64,000 bases of DNA from Rheinheimera texasensis DSM 17496 (GCF_000711985.1 NZ_KL544006.1:384503-448502); one strand, 5' to 3'. Numbered from the stretch's first letter, positions 9,520-19,618 are shown. A program made the numbers and translations. The notes: generated by a model not told the origin, from the letters alone.

Positions 9520-9972
9520 TCAAACCCCTTGCTGCTGTAGTCGGCGGAAAAACTGCTGCGTGGCTATTTCGTCCAACAGCTTTTGCTCGAGGCGGTTTTG
9601 CCGTTGCTGACTGGAGGCTAGTTCTTTGTCGATCAATAACTCGATGGCTTTGCGTTTTTTCTGCATAGTGAGCCAGGCGGTGCGACGCATATCGACCACA
9701 CGCTGGGCTTGCTGGATCTGCAGGTTTTGTTGCTCCAGCGCCTGGTCCAGTTTGGTAATAAAATTCAGATATTGGTTAAACTGACGGCTTTGCACGCCCT
9801 CGGCGCCACGCTGTTGGGTCTGGCGGATATAGTCAGTGCGATAGTCGGCCAGGCCCTGATAGCGGTCATTACAGGTCTGCAGAAACTGTTGCGCCTGCAC
9901 AAAATTAGCCAGCAGCTTTTCTTCTTTTTCTTTTTGGACCTGTACTAATAATTGCAGTTGTTTCAGCGCCAT
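9520..9972 (-). CDS. fliJ: Flagellar export chaperone FliJ
   Basis: FliJ is a coiled-coil protein that links the FliI ATPase ring to FlhA. The start at 9972 (MALKQLQLLVQVQKEKEEK) gives 150 residues, a typical length, and follows the fliI stop by two bases (TAAGTATG). An upstream extension to 10023 would run into fliI and is less likely. The sequence is almost entirely charged and Gln-rich helix. Confidence 0.94.
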   Translation of the reverse strand: MALKQLQLLVQVQKEKEEKLLANFVQAQQFLQTCNDRYQGLADYRTDYIRQTQQRGAEGVQSRQFNQYLNFITKLDQALEQQNLQIQQAQRVVDMRRTAWLTMQKKRKAIELLIDKELASSQQRQNRLEQKLLDEIATQQFFRRLQQQGV

Positions 9973-9974
9973 AC

Positions 9975-11324
9975 TTAAAAGCTCCGGTTCGCAGGTAATA
10001 AGGTGTTCAGCCCTGCCAGACATTCGTCATAAGGCACCACATCGGTCATGCCCTGTTGCAGGAAACGGTTAATTTTGGGCATCAGGCTGATAGCCTGATC
10101 CAGCATCGGATCTGAGCCTTTGACATAAGCGCCGATGGAAATTAAATCTTTGCTCTGACTGAAACTGGCGTAGAGCTGTTTGACCGCACGCGCCAGCTTC
10201 TGGTGTTCCATACTGGTCACCGCCGGCATCACCCGGCTGATCGAGCGTTCAATATCAATAGCCGGGAAATGGCCACTGTCCGCCAGCTGACGCGATAGAA
10301 CGATGTGGCCGTCGAGGATAGCCCGTGCCGCATCGGCAATAGGGTCTTGCAGATCGTCGCCTTCCGACAACACGGTATAAAATGCCGTGATAGAACCTTG
10401 GCCTTCCCCGCCGTTACCAGCGCGTTCTACCAACGCCGGCAATTTGGCAAACACAGAAGGCGGGTAACCTTTGGTTGCCGGTGGCTCGCCAACGGCCAGC
10501 GCGATTTCCCGCTGTGCCTGGGCATAACGGGTGACGGAATCGAGCAGTAACAGCACATCGAGTCCCTGGTCACGGAAATACTCGGCAATTTGCACCGCGG
10601 TTTCACAGCCTTTCAGCCGCATCAGCGGCGACACATCGGCAGGCGCCGCCACTACTACTGAACGCTTACGGCCTTCGTCGCCTAAAATTTCGTCGATAAA
10701 TTCTTTGACTTCACGGCCCCGTTCACCGACCAGACCGACCACAATCACATCGGCGGCCGTGCCACGTGTCATCATGCCAAGCAATACCGATTTACCGACA
10801 CCGGAACCGGCAAACAGGCCCATACGCTGACCTTTACCGACAGTGATGATGCTGTTGATGGCGCGCACGCCAACATCCAGCGGTTGTTTTACAGGCCGGC
10901 GATTCAGTGGATTGATTGGATTTTTCTTTTGCCGGGCAAATTCGGTGGCGCGCACCGGGCCTTTGCCATCGAGCGGATTGCCGGCACCATCAATGACACG
11001 GCCTAGCAGCGCCATCGTCAGCGGTACACCAAGATGATCACTGAGAGGCGTTACCCGCGCGCCGGGTATCACACCGGTGATGTCATCTTTTGGCATCAGG
11101 AAAATGCGGTCCTGTGCAAACCCCACCACTTCGGCCAGCAATTCCCCGTCGAAAGTGTCGACACTGCAGGTTTGACCAATGGCAGCGCTAAGGCCGGTGG
11201 CTTCCAGTGTCAGCCCGACCACCCGCACAAGGCGGCCCGCCACGACCGGGCGGTTTTGCCGGATGTACTGCTGCTGTTGCTGCAGTCGCCCGGCGAGGGC
11301 TGTAGCTTTGGATTCAAATGTCAT
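9975..11324 (-). CDS. fliI: Flagellum-specific ATPase FliI
   Basis: FliI is the hexameric cytoplasmic ATPase of the flagellar export apparatus, related to F1-beta. The 449-residue protein carries the Walker A motif [11 protein letters not shown] (about residue 170), the Walker B strand [12 protein letters not shown] (about 254) and the conserved [21 protein letters not shown]. Its length and motifs are standard. It lies between fliH and fliJ. Confidence 0.98.
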   Translation of the reverse strand: MTFESKATALAGRLQQQQQYIRQNRPVVAGRLVRVVGLTLEATGLSAAIGQTCSVDTFDGELLAEVVGFAQDRIFLMPKDDITGVIPGARVTPLSDHLGVPLTMALLGRVIDGAGNPLDGKGPVRATEFARQKKNPINPLNRRPVKQPLDVGVRAINSIITVGKGQRMGLFAGSGVGKSVLLGMMTRGTAADVIVVGLVGERGREVKEFIDEILGDEGRKRSVVVAAPADVSPLMRLKGCETAVQIAEYFRDQGLDVLLLLDSVTRYAQAQREIALAVGEPPATKGYPPSVFAKLPALVERAGNGGEGQGSITAFYTVLSEGDDLQDPIADAARAILDGHIVLSRQLADSGHFPAIDIERSISRVMPAVTSMEHQKLARAVKQLYASFSQSKDLISIGAYVKGSDPMLDQAISLMPKINRFLQQGMTDVVPYDECLAGLNTLLPANRSF

Positions 11325-11345
11325 GCTTTTGACACTTCACGGCAA

Positions 11346-12155
11346 TTAATCAGTCTGAGTATTGGATTGCAGGAAGTGTTCCAGACTGTGTTGCAGGCGC
11401 TGTTTTAAATTGCGCTCGACGGAAGAATCACCAGCATCAATACGGATATCGCCGCGTTCTAGCGCAGGCTCTGCGCGCAACTGCCACTGGCGCTCGACCA
11501 AATCGTCTGCACTGTAATGTTGTTGGATCACCGCCAAATCTTCAGGATGCAGCCGGATTTGCAGCTGACTGGCTTTGAGTGGCAGCGCGTCAATCGCCTG
11601 ACGCAAGGTTTGTAAAATCACCTGCGGATTGGTTTTGACTTCGACCGCAACCACGGCCTGCGCCATCGCGACTGTTAATTCCAGCAGACTCTGTTCAACC
11701 CGCTGGTCGACTTGCTGCAGCGGCTGTTGCAGCTGATCAAGCAGGAGTTGCAGCTGCGCCAGTTGCTCCCGGATCAGGCCCTCGCCTTCGGCAAGGCCGA
11801 TTTTGCGGCCTTCGGCCTGGCCTTGCTGCAGACCGTCCTGATAACCCTGCTCACGGCCTTCTGCATAACCCTGACTAAATCCTTCTTCTTTGCCCTGACC
11901 TAAGCCTTCGTCGTAAGCGGCCTGACGGATTTGTTCGATATCTTCCGCCGTCAGCGGTTTAATCTCTTCTTCTTCCGGCGCCCGGGCGACTAGTTTTTGC
12001 CCAGGCTGAGGCGGCGTTTTATACAACGCATTGGTTTTCAGGCTTTTTTTCTGTGGCGCTGCCTGAAAATCCGGCGCAGGCCAATTTCGCAGCAATTCCA
12101 GCACTTCAGCATCCGGCTCAAAAGGCCGGTGCTTGATAAAATCGTTCAGGCTCAT
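11346..12155 (-). CDS. fliH: Flagellar assembly protein FliH
   Basis: FliH is the stator-like regulator of FliI. The 269-residue protein has the family-typical glycine repeat region GKEEGFSQGYAEGREQGYQD (about residues 85-125), where Gly recurs every four residues on a helix. A helical stretch and the C-terminal FliH domain with LRIDAGDSS-like strands (DIRIDAGDSSVERNLKQRL) follow. It lies 38 bp after fliG and 21 bp before fliI. Confidence 0.95.
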   Translation of the reverse strand: MSLNDFIKHRPFEPDAEVLELLRNWPAPDFQAAPQKKSLKTNALYKTPPQPGQKLVARAPEEEEIKPLTAEDIEQIRQAAYDEGLGQGKEEGFSQGYAEGREQGYQDGLQQGQAEGRKIGLAEGEGLIREQLAQLQLLLDQLQQPLQQVDQRVEQSLLELTVAMAQAVVAVEVKTNPQVILQTLRQAIDALPLKASQLQIRLHPEDLAVIQQHYSADDLVERQWQLRAEPALERGDIRIDAGDSSVERNLKQRLQHSLEHFLQSNTQTD

Positions 12156-12193
12156 TTGCTACTCCTAAAGCCGTACGCCCCACCCGGGGTTCA

Positions 12194-13231
12194 TTACAGG
12201 AAGTCTTCTCCGCCACCGCCGCCGAGCATAATTTCGCCGGCATCGGCCAGACGCCGTGCAGTGGATAGAATTTCTTTCTGTGCCGTTTCGACTTCGCTGA
12301 CCCGCACCGGCCCCATCGCTTCGAGGTCGTCGGCCAGCATTTCTGCCGCCCGTTTTGACATATTTTTCAGGATCTTCTCTTTCAGATTGTCGTCGGCACC
12401 TTTGAGCGCCTTCATCAGCACATCCTGCTGTACTTCGCGCAGAATGGCCTGAATAGCCCGGTCGTCGACTTCCAGTAAGTTTTCGAACACAAACATCAAG
12501 TCCTGAATTTGCTGTGCCATTTCTTCGTCGTGTTCGCGGATAGAATCCATCAGCTGGCCTTCGATATTGGTATCGAGGTAGTTCATGATGTCGGCTGCAG
12601 CTTTGAGGCCGCCCATCTTCGCCGCCTGCGCACCGGCCTGACCGGCGAACTGTTTCTCCATAATCTCGTTTAATTCCTGCAATGCCGCTGGCTGAACTTC
12701 TTCCAGATTGGCGATCCGCATGGTGAGATCCAAACGGACTTTTTCCGGGAACTGCGACAAAATCTCGGCCGATTGTTCCGGCTCCAGATAAGACAGAACT
12801 ATGGTCTGGATCTGCGGGTGTTCGTTACGGATGATGTTAGCAACCTGCTTCGAATCCATCCACTTCAGTGAATCCAGACCTTTAGCACCGCCACCCAGGA
12901 TGATTTGGTCAATCAGGTTCGAAGCTTTTTCTTCACCCAAGGCAGCCGTTAAGGCGCGGCGGATAAAGTCTTCGCTCTGGAAGCCGATGGTACTAAAGTT
13001 TTGAATTTGTTCGATAAAGAGGCGGTGCACTGCCGAGATTTTGGCCTGATTCAGGTCCTCAATCGACGCCATCGCCATACCGACTTTTTGCACCTGCTTC
13101 GGTTCCAGGTGTTTTAAAATCTGCGCCGCATCTTCTTCCGACAAGCTCAGCAGCAGGATGGCGGCTTTTTCCACGCCATCCAGTTTACCAACGTCAAACG
13201 CCGGTTTTTGTGTGGTTTCTACGTTACTCAT
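12194..13231 (-). CDS. fliG: Flagellar motor switch protein FliG
   Basis: FliG is the C-ring torque-generating protein that binds the FliF MS-ring and contacts the stator. The 345-residue product has the N-terminal FliF-binding region (GVEKAAILLLSLSEEDAAQI), the EHPQ motif of the middle domain (NEHPQIQTIVLSYL) and the C-terminal charged torque helix (VDDRAIQAILREVQQDVLMK). It overlaps the fliF stop by eight bases, so translation is coupled. Confidence 0.98.
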   Translation of the reverse strand: MSNVETTQKPAFDVGKLDGVEKAAILLLSLSEEDAAQILKHLEPKQVQKVGMAMASIEDLNQAKISAVHRLFIEQIQNFSTIGFQSEDFIRRALTAALGEEKASNLIDQIILGGGAKGLDSLKWMDSKQVANIIRNEHPQIQTIVLSYLEPEQSAEILSQFPEKVRLDLTMRIANLEEVQPAALQELNEIMEKQFAGQAGAQAAKMGGLKAAADIMNYLDTNIEGQLMDSIREHDEEMAQQIQDLMFVFENLLEVDDRAIQAILREVQQDVLMKALKGADDNLKEKILKNMSKRAAEMLADDLEAMGPVRVSEVETAQKEILSTARRLADAGEIMLGGGGGEDFL

Positions 13232-14930
13232 CTTCAGCCAACCAGTTTTTCACGACCAGAGAGGAAAGTTCAGGCTCATTGGCAACCAGCGCCCGCACCG
13301 CTTTTAATAAGTCTTCATCACCATGCAGATCAGGCAGCATTAAGGTGCCATCTGCAGCGAAACCAACAGATTTCGCATCAAATTCCTTACTCAGCATGTC
13401 AATGGTATCGTCACCGAGATCCACGCCACGCGACAGCGACATTTCGTCATAAGTCTCAGAGGTATCTTCAGGGTAGATCAGTTTCTTCAGCATTGGCCGC
13501 ACAATCGCCAGGATCAGCACGATGATGACCAGAGCTGCCAGTGCAAGACGAACGACGCGCATAAACCATTCTTGTTCGTAGATTGGTTGCTCAGCGGTGG
13601 TCACCACAGCTTCACGGGTGAATGGCACTGATACCACTTCGATGGTGTCACCACGTTGTACATCAAAGCCAACACCGCCCTGCAATAAGCGCCGGATGTT
13701 TTGCAGCTCAGCCTGTGAGCGCGGCTCAGGCTTGGCTGGCGCTTCGGCAGTGCCTTCACCTAACTTATAATCTACAGCCACTGACACGCTGATACGGCGG
13801 ATGACTCCGCTTTGCTGCGTGCTGTGGCTAATCGTGGTGTCCAGTTCATAGTTACGGGTCACTTCTTTACTGTTGCGACCCGGCACCACGGGCGATTCAC
13901 CGTTGTTGGCTTTTTCCGGAATGTTTGAATCCAGCGGCGGCTGATTGGATAACGCGCCAGGGATCCCCATGGCTCCGCCACCAACGCTGTTTTCTTCTGA
14001 CGTCATCTCGCTGCGGACCGCCGGCAAATCCGGGTTGTAGCGTTTTTGCGTCTGTTCAGTCGCGGTGAAATCCATCAGCAGGTCGACCTGCGCCGTATAA
14101 TTCTCCAGCCCGAGGATCGGAATTAAGATAGAGTCAATTTTCTGGCGATATTCATCTTCGCGCTTTAATTCGATTTCGTACTCGCGGCGGGACCGGGCAG
14201 AAGCTGCATCTTGCGAGCCGCTATTGAGCAACCGGCCATTCTGGTCGGTGACCGTCACTTTAGAAGGTTCCAGCCCCTGTACCGCTGATGCGACTAAATC
14301 AACGATGGCGTCTACTTCGCTGTCTTTAATGGCTTTGCCGCCTTTGGCGGTGATCATCACAGTCGCAGAAGGTTGTTTTTCAACCCGGGCAAAAATGTTT
14401 TCTTTGGGAATAGCCAATAAGACGCGTGCACGGGCGACGCTTTGGAATTCTTCGACGGTGCGGGCCAACTGTTGTTCCCGACTATGCTTCAGCCGTTCCA
14501 TCTCAAGCCGCTGACTAACACCAAAGCCGCTGTCCTGCATCAGGATCTCATCACCGCTGTTGGTTGCTTTTTCCAGACCAGCACGATTTAACCCCAGTTT
14601 GATGTCCTGGTACTTATCACCAGGTACCAAGATGGTGTTGCCTTCGAGTTTGTATTCGATTTTTTGCGCATCCAGATGGTCCAGATGGCTGATGAGCTCA
14701 GTGGTTTCAAAAGTACCGAGCGGACGCATATCGGGTTCTCGCGCCCACATGATGATGAGGATGGCAATGGCAATACAAATAGTCAGCGCAATAATCAGCG
14801 CAACCTGACGCACGATATCCATGCCACCCATAGAGCCGATAAAACCCGACTTTTGTTCCACCGGCGTGCTGCTGTCCACCGGTTGGTTAAAGTCGTTTGA
14901 GCTTAAAGTTAATTCTGTTGATTCAGCCAT
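13224..14930 (-). CDS. fliF: Flagellar MS-ring protein FliF
   Basis: FliF builds the MS ring, the platform of the basal body. The 568-residue protein has two transmembrane helices (about residues 36-58 and 455-477). Between them lie ring-building YscJ/FliF domains (ELISHLDHLDAQKIEYKLEG, LNRAGLEKATNSG), and the C-terminal FliG-binding tail ends LSSLVVKNWLAEDE. It starts 14 bp after fliE. Confidence 0.98.
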   Translation of the reverse strand: MAESTELTLSSNDFNQPVDSSTPVEQKSGFIGSMGGMDIVRQVALIIALTICIAIAILIIMWAREPDMRPLGTFETTELISHLDHLDAQKIEYKLEGNTILVPGDKYQDIKLGLNRAGLEKATNSGDEILMQDSGFGVSQRLEMERLKHSREQQLARTVEEFQSVARARVLLAIPKENIFARVEKQPSATVMITAKGGKAIKDSEVDAIVDLVASAVQGLEPSKVTVTDQNGRLLNSGSQDAASARSRREYEIELKREDEYRQKIDSILIPILGLENYTAQVDLLMDFTATEQTQKRYNPDLPAVRSEMTSEENSVGGGAMGIPGALSNQPPLDSNIPEKANNGESPVVPGRNSKEVTRNYELDTTISHSTQQSGVIRRISVSVAVDYKLGEGTAEAPAKPEPRSQAELQNIRRLLQGGVGFDVQRGDTIEVVSVPFTREAVVTTAEQPIYEQEWFMRVVRLALAALVIIVLILAIVRPMLKKLIYPEDTSETYDEMSLSRGVDLGDDTIDMLSKEFDAKSVGFAADGTLMLPDLHGDEDLLKAVRALVANEPELSSLVVKNWLAEDE

Positions 14931-14944
14931 TTAGATTGCTCCCA

Positions 14945-15280
14945 TCATACCGGCATGGCCATGACTTCTTTGTAGGCTTCGACCAGCTTGTTGCGCACCT
15001 GCACAGTGGCTTCAAAAGCAACCGACGCTTTTTGGCCGGCAATCATTGCCTGCGCCAGTGACACTTTCGGATCGCCTAATTCAACTGCAGTGGCCAGCTC
15101 ATTGCTGTTCTTTTGCAAACCATTCACGGTATTCAACGCCTGTTTGAACAACTGGGAAAAATCGCTTTGGCTGGTGTTGTCGACCTGAACCGGACCTGTC
15201 TGCATGTCAGCGGACACACTCCGGGCCTGCCGGGCAAATGCCTGCATTTCCTGATAAAGCCCTGCGCCTTTGATATCCAT
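14945..15280 (-). CDS. fliE: Flagellar hook-basal body junction protein FliE
   Basis: FliE joins the MS ring to the rod and is the first gene of the large basal-body operon. The 111-residue protein has the conserved C-terminal segment KVSLAQAMIAGQKASVAFEA and VRNKLVEAYKEVMAMPV. A sigma54 element 40-56 bp upstream and the continuous series of genes behind it suggest an operon running from fliE to at least flhB. Confidence 0.97.
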   Translation of the reverse strand: MDIKGAGLYQEMQAFARQARSVSADMQTGPVQVDNTSQSDFSQLFKQALNTVNGLQKNSNELATAVELGDPKVSLAQAMIAGQKASVAFEATVQVRNKLVEAYKEVMAMPV

Positions 15281-15319
15281 GATGCTGCCGCCTGTAAAGC
15301 TATTGATATAACAGGCTTA

Positions 15320-15336
15320 AGCACAAGTCGTGCCAA
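15320..15336 (-). promoter_or_regulatory. Sigma54 promoter of the fliE operon
   Basis: The minus strand reads TTGGCACGACTTGTGCT. It contains a perfect TGGCACG -24 block and GTGC in place of TTGC at -12, with the exact ten-base GG-to-GC spacing. The predicted start is near 15309, 29 nt before fliE. FlrC-dependent sigma54 control of fliE is known in Vibrio; here it is inferred from the motif and gene order. Confidence 0.75.
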
Positions 15337-15463
15337 TGATTTATTGATAAAATTCAATAACCTAACCGAATTTTCCGGAGTCAAAAAAACGACACTTTCA
15401 AGACGCAATGATTTTCTGCCAAACAACGTAGGAACAAATTTGCTGGCGGGAGGGTAATAGAGT

Positions 15464-15501
15464 TAAACAAGAAGTGCCGGCAACCCAGGATGGCTGCCAG
15501 C
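15464..15501 (-). terminator. Possible weak terminator after flrC
   Basis: On the minus strand a seven-pair stem, GCTGGCA with TGCCGGC (one G-T pair), closes a 12-base loop. It is followed by ACTTCTTGTTT, an interrupted T-rich stretch. It lies 27 bp after the flrC stop. The T tract is poor, so it may only be a partial terminator. Confidence 0.35.
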
Positions 15502-15527
15502 GACAAGTGGCTTATGACTGAATGATG

Positions 15528-16877
15528 TCAACCGGGTAATGGGATACCAGACTCCCGCATTCTGGCTAATTTATAACGCAGCGTTCTGGCACTGATCCCG
15601 AGTTTTTCCGCCACATCTTTGCGACGATTGGCACAGGCGCGCATCGTTTCCAAAATGATCCGATGCTCTTGTTCATAGACACCGGACTTAAACACGCTGA
15701 TGTCAGGGTCCAGATTTGCTGGTACAGCTTCCGAGCGGTTCAAACTGACCGGACTACTCTCCAGCAAAACATCGTCTGCGGTGATCACTCCATCATTGTG
15801 AATGATCAGCGCGCGTTGGATCACGTTATCCAGTTCACGTACATTGCCCGGCCATTCATGCGCCAACAATTTCCGCTTCGCGCCTGGTGAGAGTTCAGGT
15901 ATTGCGGCGCCTTGCTGCTGACAGTGCCGCTCGATCAGATGAGTGGTCAACGGCAGAATATCTTCCGGACGCTCCCACAGCGCCGGCCAGGTCAGTGGAA
16001 ACACGTTCAGGCGATAGAACAGATCCTCGCGGAACTGACCTTGCGCAACAGCCTGACGCAAGTCGCGGTTACTGGTCGCTATCACCCGCACATCGAGTTT
16101 AATGGTTTTGCGGCTGCCCAAACGTTCAACTTCGCGTTCCTGCAACACACGCAGTAATTTAGCCTGCAGATTTAAATCCATTTCACTGATCTCATCCAGC
16201 AGAATGGTGCCATGCTGCGCCTGTTCAAATTTACCGGAACAAGCTGAAATAGCCCCGGTGAAGGCGCCTTTTTCATAGCCAAATAAGGTTGACTCCAGCA
16301 TGTTCTCCGGGATGGCCGCGCAGTTGATGGCGACAAACGGGCCTTCGTGACGGGCTGACTGCAAGTGGATATAACGTGCCAGTACTTCTTTACCAGAACC
16401 ACTGGGGCCCAGTACCATCACATTGGCATCGGCCCGTGCGACTTTGGCCGCCAGTTTCACCAGCTGCTGACTGCATGGCGCCGCCACAATCGGCTCAAAC
16501 GGCAATACTTCCTCTGGGCTGACATAACGACCGACCATATTAACCAGCACTTCCGGCGAAAAAGGTTTTGCCAGATAATCCACCGCTCCTAACCGGATAG
16601 CTGTCACTGCATCATTCACTGTCGCATAAGCCGTCATCATCAGAACCGGCAGCTGTGGATAATTCAGTTTGATTGATTTCAGCAACTCCAGACCCGAAAT
16701 GGCGCCCATCTGCACGTCGCTAACCACCAGGCGGATTTTATGCTGTTTGAGCTGTTGCAGCGCCTGCTCGGCATTACTGGCCAGCAGCACATCATATTGT
16801 GCCAGGCTCAGCGTATCCGCCAGCGCCTCCTGTAAGCCAGCGTCGTCTTCTACGACCAGAATTTTAGGCTTCTGCAT
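15528..16877 (-). CDS. flrC: Sigma54-dependent flagellar response regulator FlrC (FleR)
   Basis: FlrC is the response regulator of the FlrB-FlrC pair and activates sigma54 promoters of hook-basal body genes. The 449-residue protein has a receiver domain with the phospho-acceptor Asp54 (VVSDVQM) and Lys104 (LAKPF). The AAA+ domain has Walker A GPSGSGKE, the sigma54-contact motif GAFTGA and Walker B GTILLDEISEM. A Fis-type HTH ends the protein (RKDVAEKLGISARTLRYKL). Its start overlaps the flrB stop by 14 bases. Confidence 0.97.
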   Translation of the reverse strand: MQKPKILVVEDDAGLQEALADTLSLAQYDVLLASNAEQALQQLKQHKIRLVVSDVQMGAISGLELLKSIKLNYPQLPVLMMTAYATVNDAVTAIRLGAVDYLAKPFSPEVLVNMVGRYVSPEEVLPFEPIVAAPCSQQLVKLAAKVARADANVMVLGPSGSGKEVLARYIHLQSARHEGPFVAINCAAIPENMLESTLFGYEKGAFTGAISACSGKFEQAQHGTILLDEISEMDLNLQAKLLRVLQEREVERLGSRKTIKLDVRVIATSNRDLRQAVAQGQFREDLFYRLNVFPLTWPALWERPEDILPLTTHLIERHCQQQGAAIPELSPGAKRKLLAHEWPGNVRELDNVIQRALIIHNDGVITADDVLLESSPVSLNRSEAVPANLDPDISVFKSGVYEQEHRIILETMRACANRRKDVAEKLGISARTLRYKLARMRESGIPLPG

Positions 16878-18036
16878 GACTGAACTCCTTGATTGAGCTT
16901 ACACCGCCAAAGGTGGTGCCAACAGTTACCGGACAAACCGGCAAGACTAATTCAAAACGGGCGCCACCTGTTGCACCTTGCAGGCATCGGGCGATCCCAC
17001 TATGTGATGTGGCCACTGCCTGCACGACAGCCAGACCAAGGCCGGTGCCGTTACTACGGGTGGTATAAAACGGTTCAAAAATTTGCTGACGCAGATGTTC
17101 AGGGACTCCAGGGCCTTCGTCTTCGACTGCCAGCACCACCTGACGCCCGTCAGCACTGGCAATGGCGGACAGCTGAATGCGGGCGCCGGGCCCAGCGTGC
17201 TCCAGCGCGTTGTGCACCAGATTACTGAGTGCGCCGGCCAAAGCGGTATGATTGCCAAGTACCATCACGTCCGGATCTGGCAGTTCAACCAGCACAGTGC
17301 CCTGCTGCTGCAGTACCAGCGGCTCCACTGCGGCAAACACTTCACTGAGCAGTTGCTGCATTGACAATGGCTGAGCCTGCTGCTCACGACCGGCACGGGC
17401 AAACAGCAATAAGTCGTTGACCTGCTGCTCTAAGTCGGTCAGTCGATTTAATAATTTCTGGCTGAATTGCTCGCGGGCCAGCGGATCTAATTTTTGGTTA
17501 CGCAAATTGCGGGCATACAGCAAAGCGCCGGATAGAGGCGTGCGGATTTGATGCGCCAGCGACGCCATCATTTTGCCCAGAGAAGATAAACGCTGCAGAT
17601 GCGACAGGCGGCTTTGTAGCTGCCGGGTTTCGGTGAGGTCGGTCAGCACTATTAACTGGCCCGCTAAAGGTTCCAGCGGGCTGATGGCGAGCTGAACACG
17701 CCGCCCATCATGCAGCGATACTTCCAGACCATCGTCATTGCGCGGTCTGAAACTGCGGTTAATCACGTCAAGCCAGCGCTGTCCGTGCAGAGGTTCACCG
17801 AGCATCGCCACCGCCACCGGATTGGCCTGCATCACATAACCACGCTGATCCAGCACAACGATGCCGTTTGGCAGCACTTGCAGCAGATGTTGCAGACGTT
17901 GCAGTTCCTGACGTTCAGCGTCAGTCATCACCACGGGCGCGGCAGCGGGCGCCAGTCCGGGCGACGCAGCCAATGGCGGCATCGACAACGCGGGCGCAGG
18001 CGTCTTTTTCAGTACAGCTTGCGGGGAAGTGAGCAT
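16864..18036 (-). CDS. flrB: Flagellar sensor histidine kinase FlrB (FleS)
   Basis: FlrB phosphorylates FlrC. The 390-residue protein has no transmembrane segment, as is usual for FlrB/FleS. An Ala/Pro-rich N-terminus is followed by a PAS domain (about 50-140), a HisKA dimerisation domain with the phospho-acceptor His162 in AHQIRTPLSG, and a HATPase domain. The ATPase domain carries NLVHNALEHA, VEDEGPGVP and GTGLGLAVVQA. A sigma54 element 37-52 bp upstream suggests activation by FlrA, which lies just upstream. Confidence 0.96.
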   Translation of the reverse strand: MLTSPQAVLKKTPAPALSMPPLAASPGLAPAAAPVVMTDAERQELQRLQHLLQVLPNGIVVLDQRGYVMQANPVAVAMLGEPLHGQRWLDVINRSFRPRNDDGLEVSLHDGRRVQLAISPLEPLAGQLIVLTDLTETRQLQSRLSHLQRLSSLGKMMASLAHQIRTPLSGALLYARNLRNQKLDPLAREQFSQKLLNRLTDLEQQVNDLLLFARAGREQQAQPLSMQQLLSEVFAAVEPLVLQQQGTVLVELPDPDVMVLGNHTALAGALSNLVHNALEHAGPGARIQLSAIASADGRQVVLAVEDEGPGVPEHLRQQIFEPFYTTRSNGTGLGLAVVQAVATSHSGIARCLQGATGGARFELVLPVCPVTVGTTFGGVSSIKEFSHAEA

Positions 18037-18072
18037 AATTTCACCGTCAGGGTTTTGAACACACCCTAACTA

Positions 18073-18088
18073 AGCAGAAATCATGCCA
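18073..18088 (-). promoter_or_regulatory. Sigma54 promoter of flrBC
   Basis: The minus strand reads TGGCATGATTTCTGCT. This matches the TGGCACG -24 block with one change and a TGC -12 block, with ten bases between GG and GC. The predicted start is near 18062, 26 nt before flrB. It fits the known scheme in which FlrA with sigma54 drives flrBC. Confidence 0.7.
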
Positions 18089-18119
18089 TATATATTAATG
18101 TTGTATTTCAGATACTTAC

Positions 18120-18147
18120 GGCAATTTTCATTGCCAATTTTTTGGCA
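18120..18147 (-). other. Two mutually exclusive small hairpins between flrA and flrB
   Basis: Two short inverted repeats share bases. One pairs GGCAAT with ATTGCC around a four-base loop (18120-18135). The other pairs TGCCAA with TTGGCA around a four-base loop (18132-18147). They begin two bases after the flrA stop and cannot form together. A T-rich end typical of a terminator is absent on the minus strand. Confidence 0.4.
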
Positions 18148-18148
18148 G

Positions 18149-19618
18149 TCAGTCGTTTTCTGCTGCATCGGCTTCGTCGCGCATCAGGTTGTATTTACGC
18201 ATTTTTTCCACCAGCGTGGTGCGTCGCAGACATAAGATATCCGCCGCACGCGCCACCACAAAGTCGTGACGTTCCAGCGCCTGATTAATCAGACTGACTT
18301 CTAAATCAGCAAGGAACTGTTTTAAGTCCATGCCCGCATCCGGCAACAATCCAAGCGCATCGCCACCCGGCGCCTGACCCACTTCATCCTCTGCGCTGTC
18401 TTCATCATCACTGCCGAATTGAAACAATTCGTTGATGGCGTCGCGTTCCAATAATGCTTCCGGATAATGCGGCACATAAGTCTCGACATCAATATGCCGA
18501 TACTTTTGTGGCAAATCCGCCACATCAACCACCTGGTTTGGAAACATAATGGTCAGGCGTTCCACCAGATTGCCGAGCTCGCGCACGTTGCCAGGCCAGG
18601 GATGTAACTTCAGGCTCTCGACTGCCCGTTCGGTAAACTTGACGCCGGACTGGCCCTGCAATTCGAGTCGTTGCAGTAATTCGGTTAATAACAACGGCAA
18701 ATCGTCAGCACGCTCTTTCAGCGCCGGAGTTTCTATTGGAAACACGTTTAACCGGTAGTACAAATCTTCGCGGAACCGGCCGTCCTCAATCATTCCCTCC
18801 AGCTGACGGTGCGTCGCAGCGATGATCCGCACATCTGCACGGATCGGCTGACTGCCGCCGACCCGCTCGTACGTGCGCTCCTGCAACACCCGCAGCAGTT
18901 TGACCTGCATCGGCAGCGGCATATCGCCGATTTCATCGAGGAAAATAGTGCCGCCCTGCGCTAGTTCAAACCGGCCTTTACGGGTTGAGATAGCGCCGGT
19001 AAAGGCGCCCTTTTCGTGGCCAAATAATTCGCTTTCCAACAATTCTGCCGGAATAGCTCCACAGTTGATCGGCACAAAAGGCCCGTCACAGCGATGCGAA
19101 AGCACGTGAATGTTGCGGGCTACCACTTCTTTACCAGTGCCGGATTCACCGAGGATCAACACATTGGCGTCGGTCTTGGCAACTTGCTGGATTAAAAATC
19201 GCACCTGCTGCATCACCGGACTGGTGCCGACCATACCGACAAAACGGTGCTGCAAATCATGCTGACGCTGGCCGGGTAGTAAGCGGTGATATTCCTGACA
19301 ATCCCGCAGCTGCTGCGTTAAAGACGCATAAGCAAATGGCTCCGTCAGCAGACCAACAGCGTTGGCGTGTTTAAGTAAGGGCTTTAAGGTTTCGCCTAAT
19401 AACAAAAAGGCGCAGGCCGGATACTGCTGCAGAATGTGTTCATGTTGTTGCGAGGTCAAAGCACCGAGCAGCACCACGGCTTTTGGATCTGCATTGAGCG
19501 TCGTTGTCAGCTGTTCTTCAGTCAGCAGAGCATGCGGCTCATGAATAAAGTTCAGGATCACACTCAGGCGCTGCGCCCGGCTATCCTGTTGATCCAGAAT
19601 AAATAATTGTGGGTTCAT
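18149..19618 (-). CDS. flrA: Master flagellar sigma54 activator FlrA (FleQ)
   Basis: FlrA/FleQ is the top transcription activator of polar flagellar genes. The 489-residue protein has an N-terminal FleQ domain (about 5-115) without a clear phosphorylation pocket. The AAA+ domain carries Walker A GESGTGKE (157-164), GAFTGA (204-209), Walker [12 protein letters not shown] and the sensor [17 protein letters not shown]-terminal HTH follows ([21 protein letters not shown]). It is transcribed separately from flrBC if the sigma54 element at 18073 is used. Confidence 0.97.
   Translation of the reverse strand: MNPQLFILDQQDSRAQRLSVILNFIHEPHALLTEEQLTTTLNADPKAVVLLGALTSQQHEHILQQYPACAFLLLGETLKPLLKHANAVGLLTEPFAYASLTQQLRDCQEYHRLLPGQRQHDLQHRFVGMVGTSPVMQQVRFLIQQVAKTDANVLILGESGTGKEVVARNIHVLSHRCDGPFVPINCGAIPAELLESELFGHEKGAFTGAISTRKGRFELAQGGTIFLDEIGDMPLPMQVKLLRVLQERTYERVGGSQPIRADVRIIAATHRQLEGMIEDGRFREDLYYRLNVFPIETPALKERADDLPLLLTELLQRLELQGQSGVKFTERAVESLKLHPWPGNVRELGNLVERLTIMFPNQVVDVADLPQKYRHIDVETYVPHYPEALLERDAINELFQFGSDDEDSAEDEVGQAPGGDALGLLPDAGMDLKQFLADLEVSLINQALERHDFVVARAADILCLRRTTLVEKMRKYNLMRDEADAAEND

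Noticed and set aside
9060..9668. 202-codon plus-strand frame over fliK and fliJ
   Set aside because: Antisense artefact of biased codon use in fliK; it spans two real minus-strand genes.
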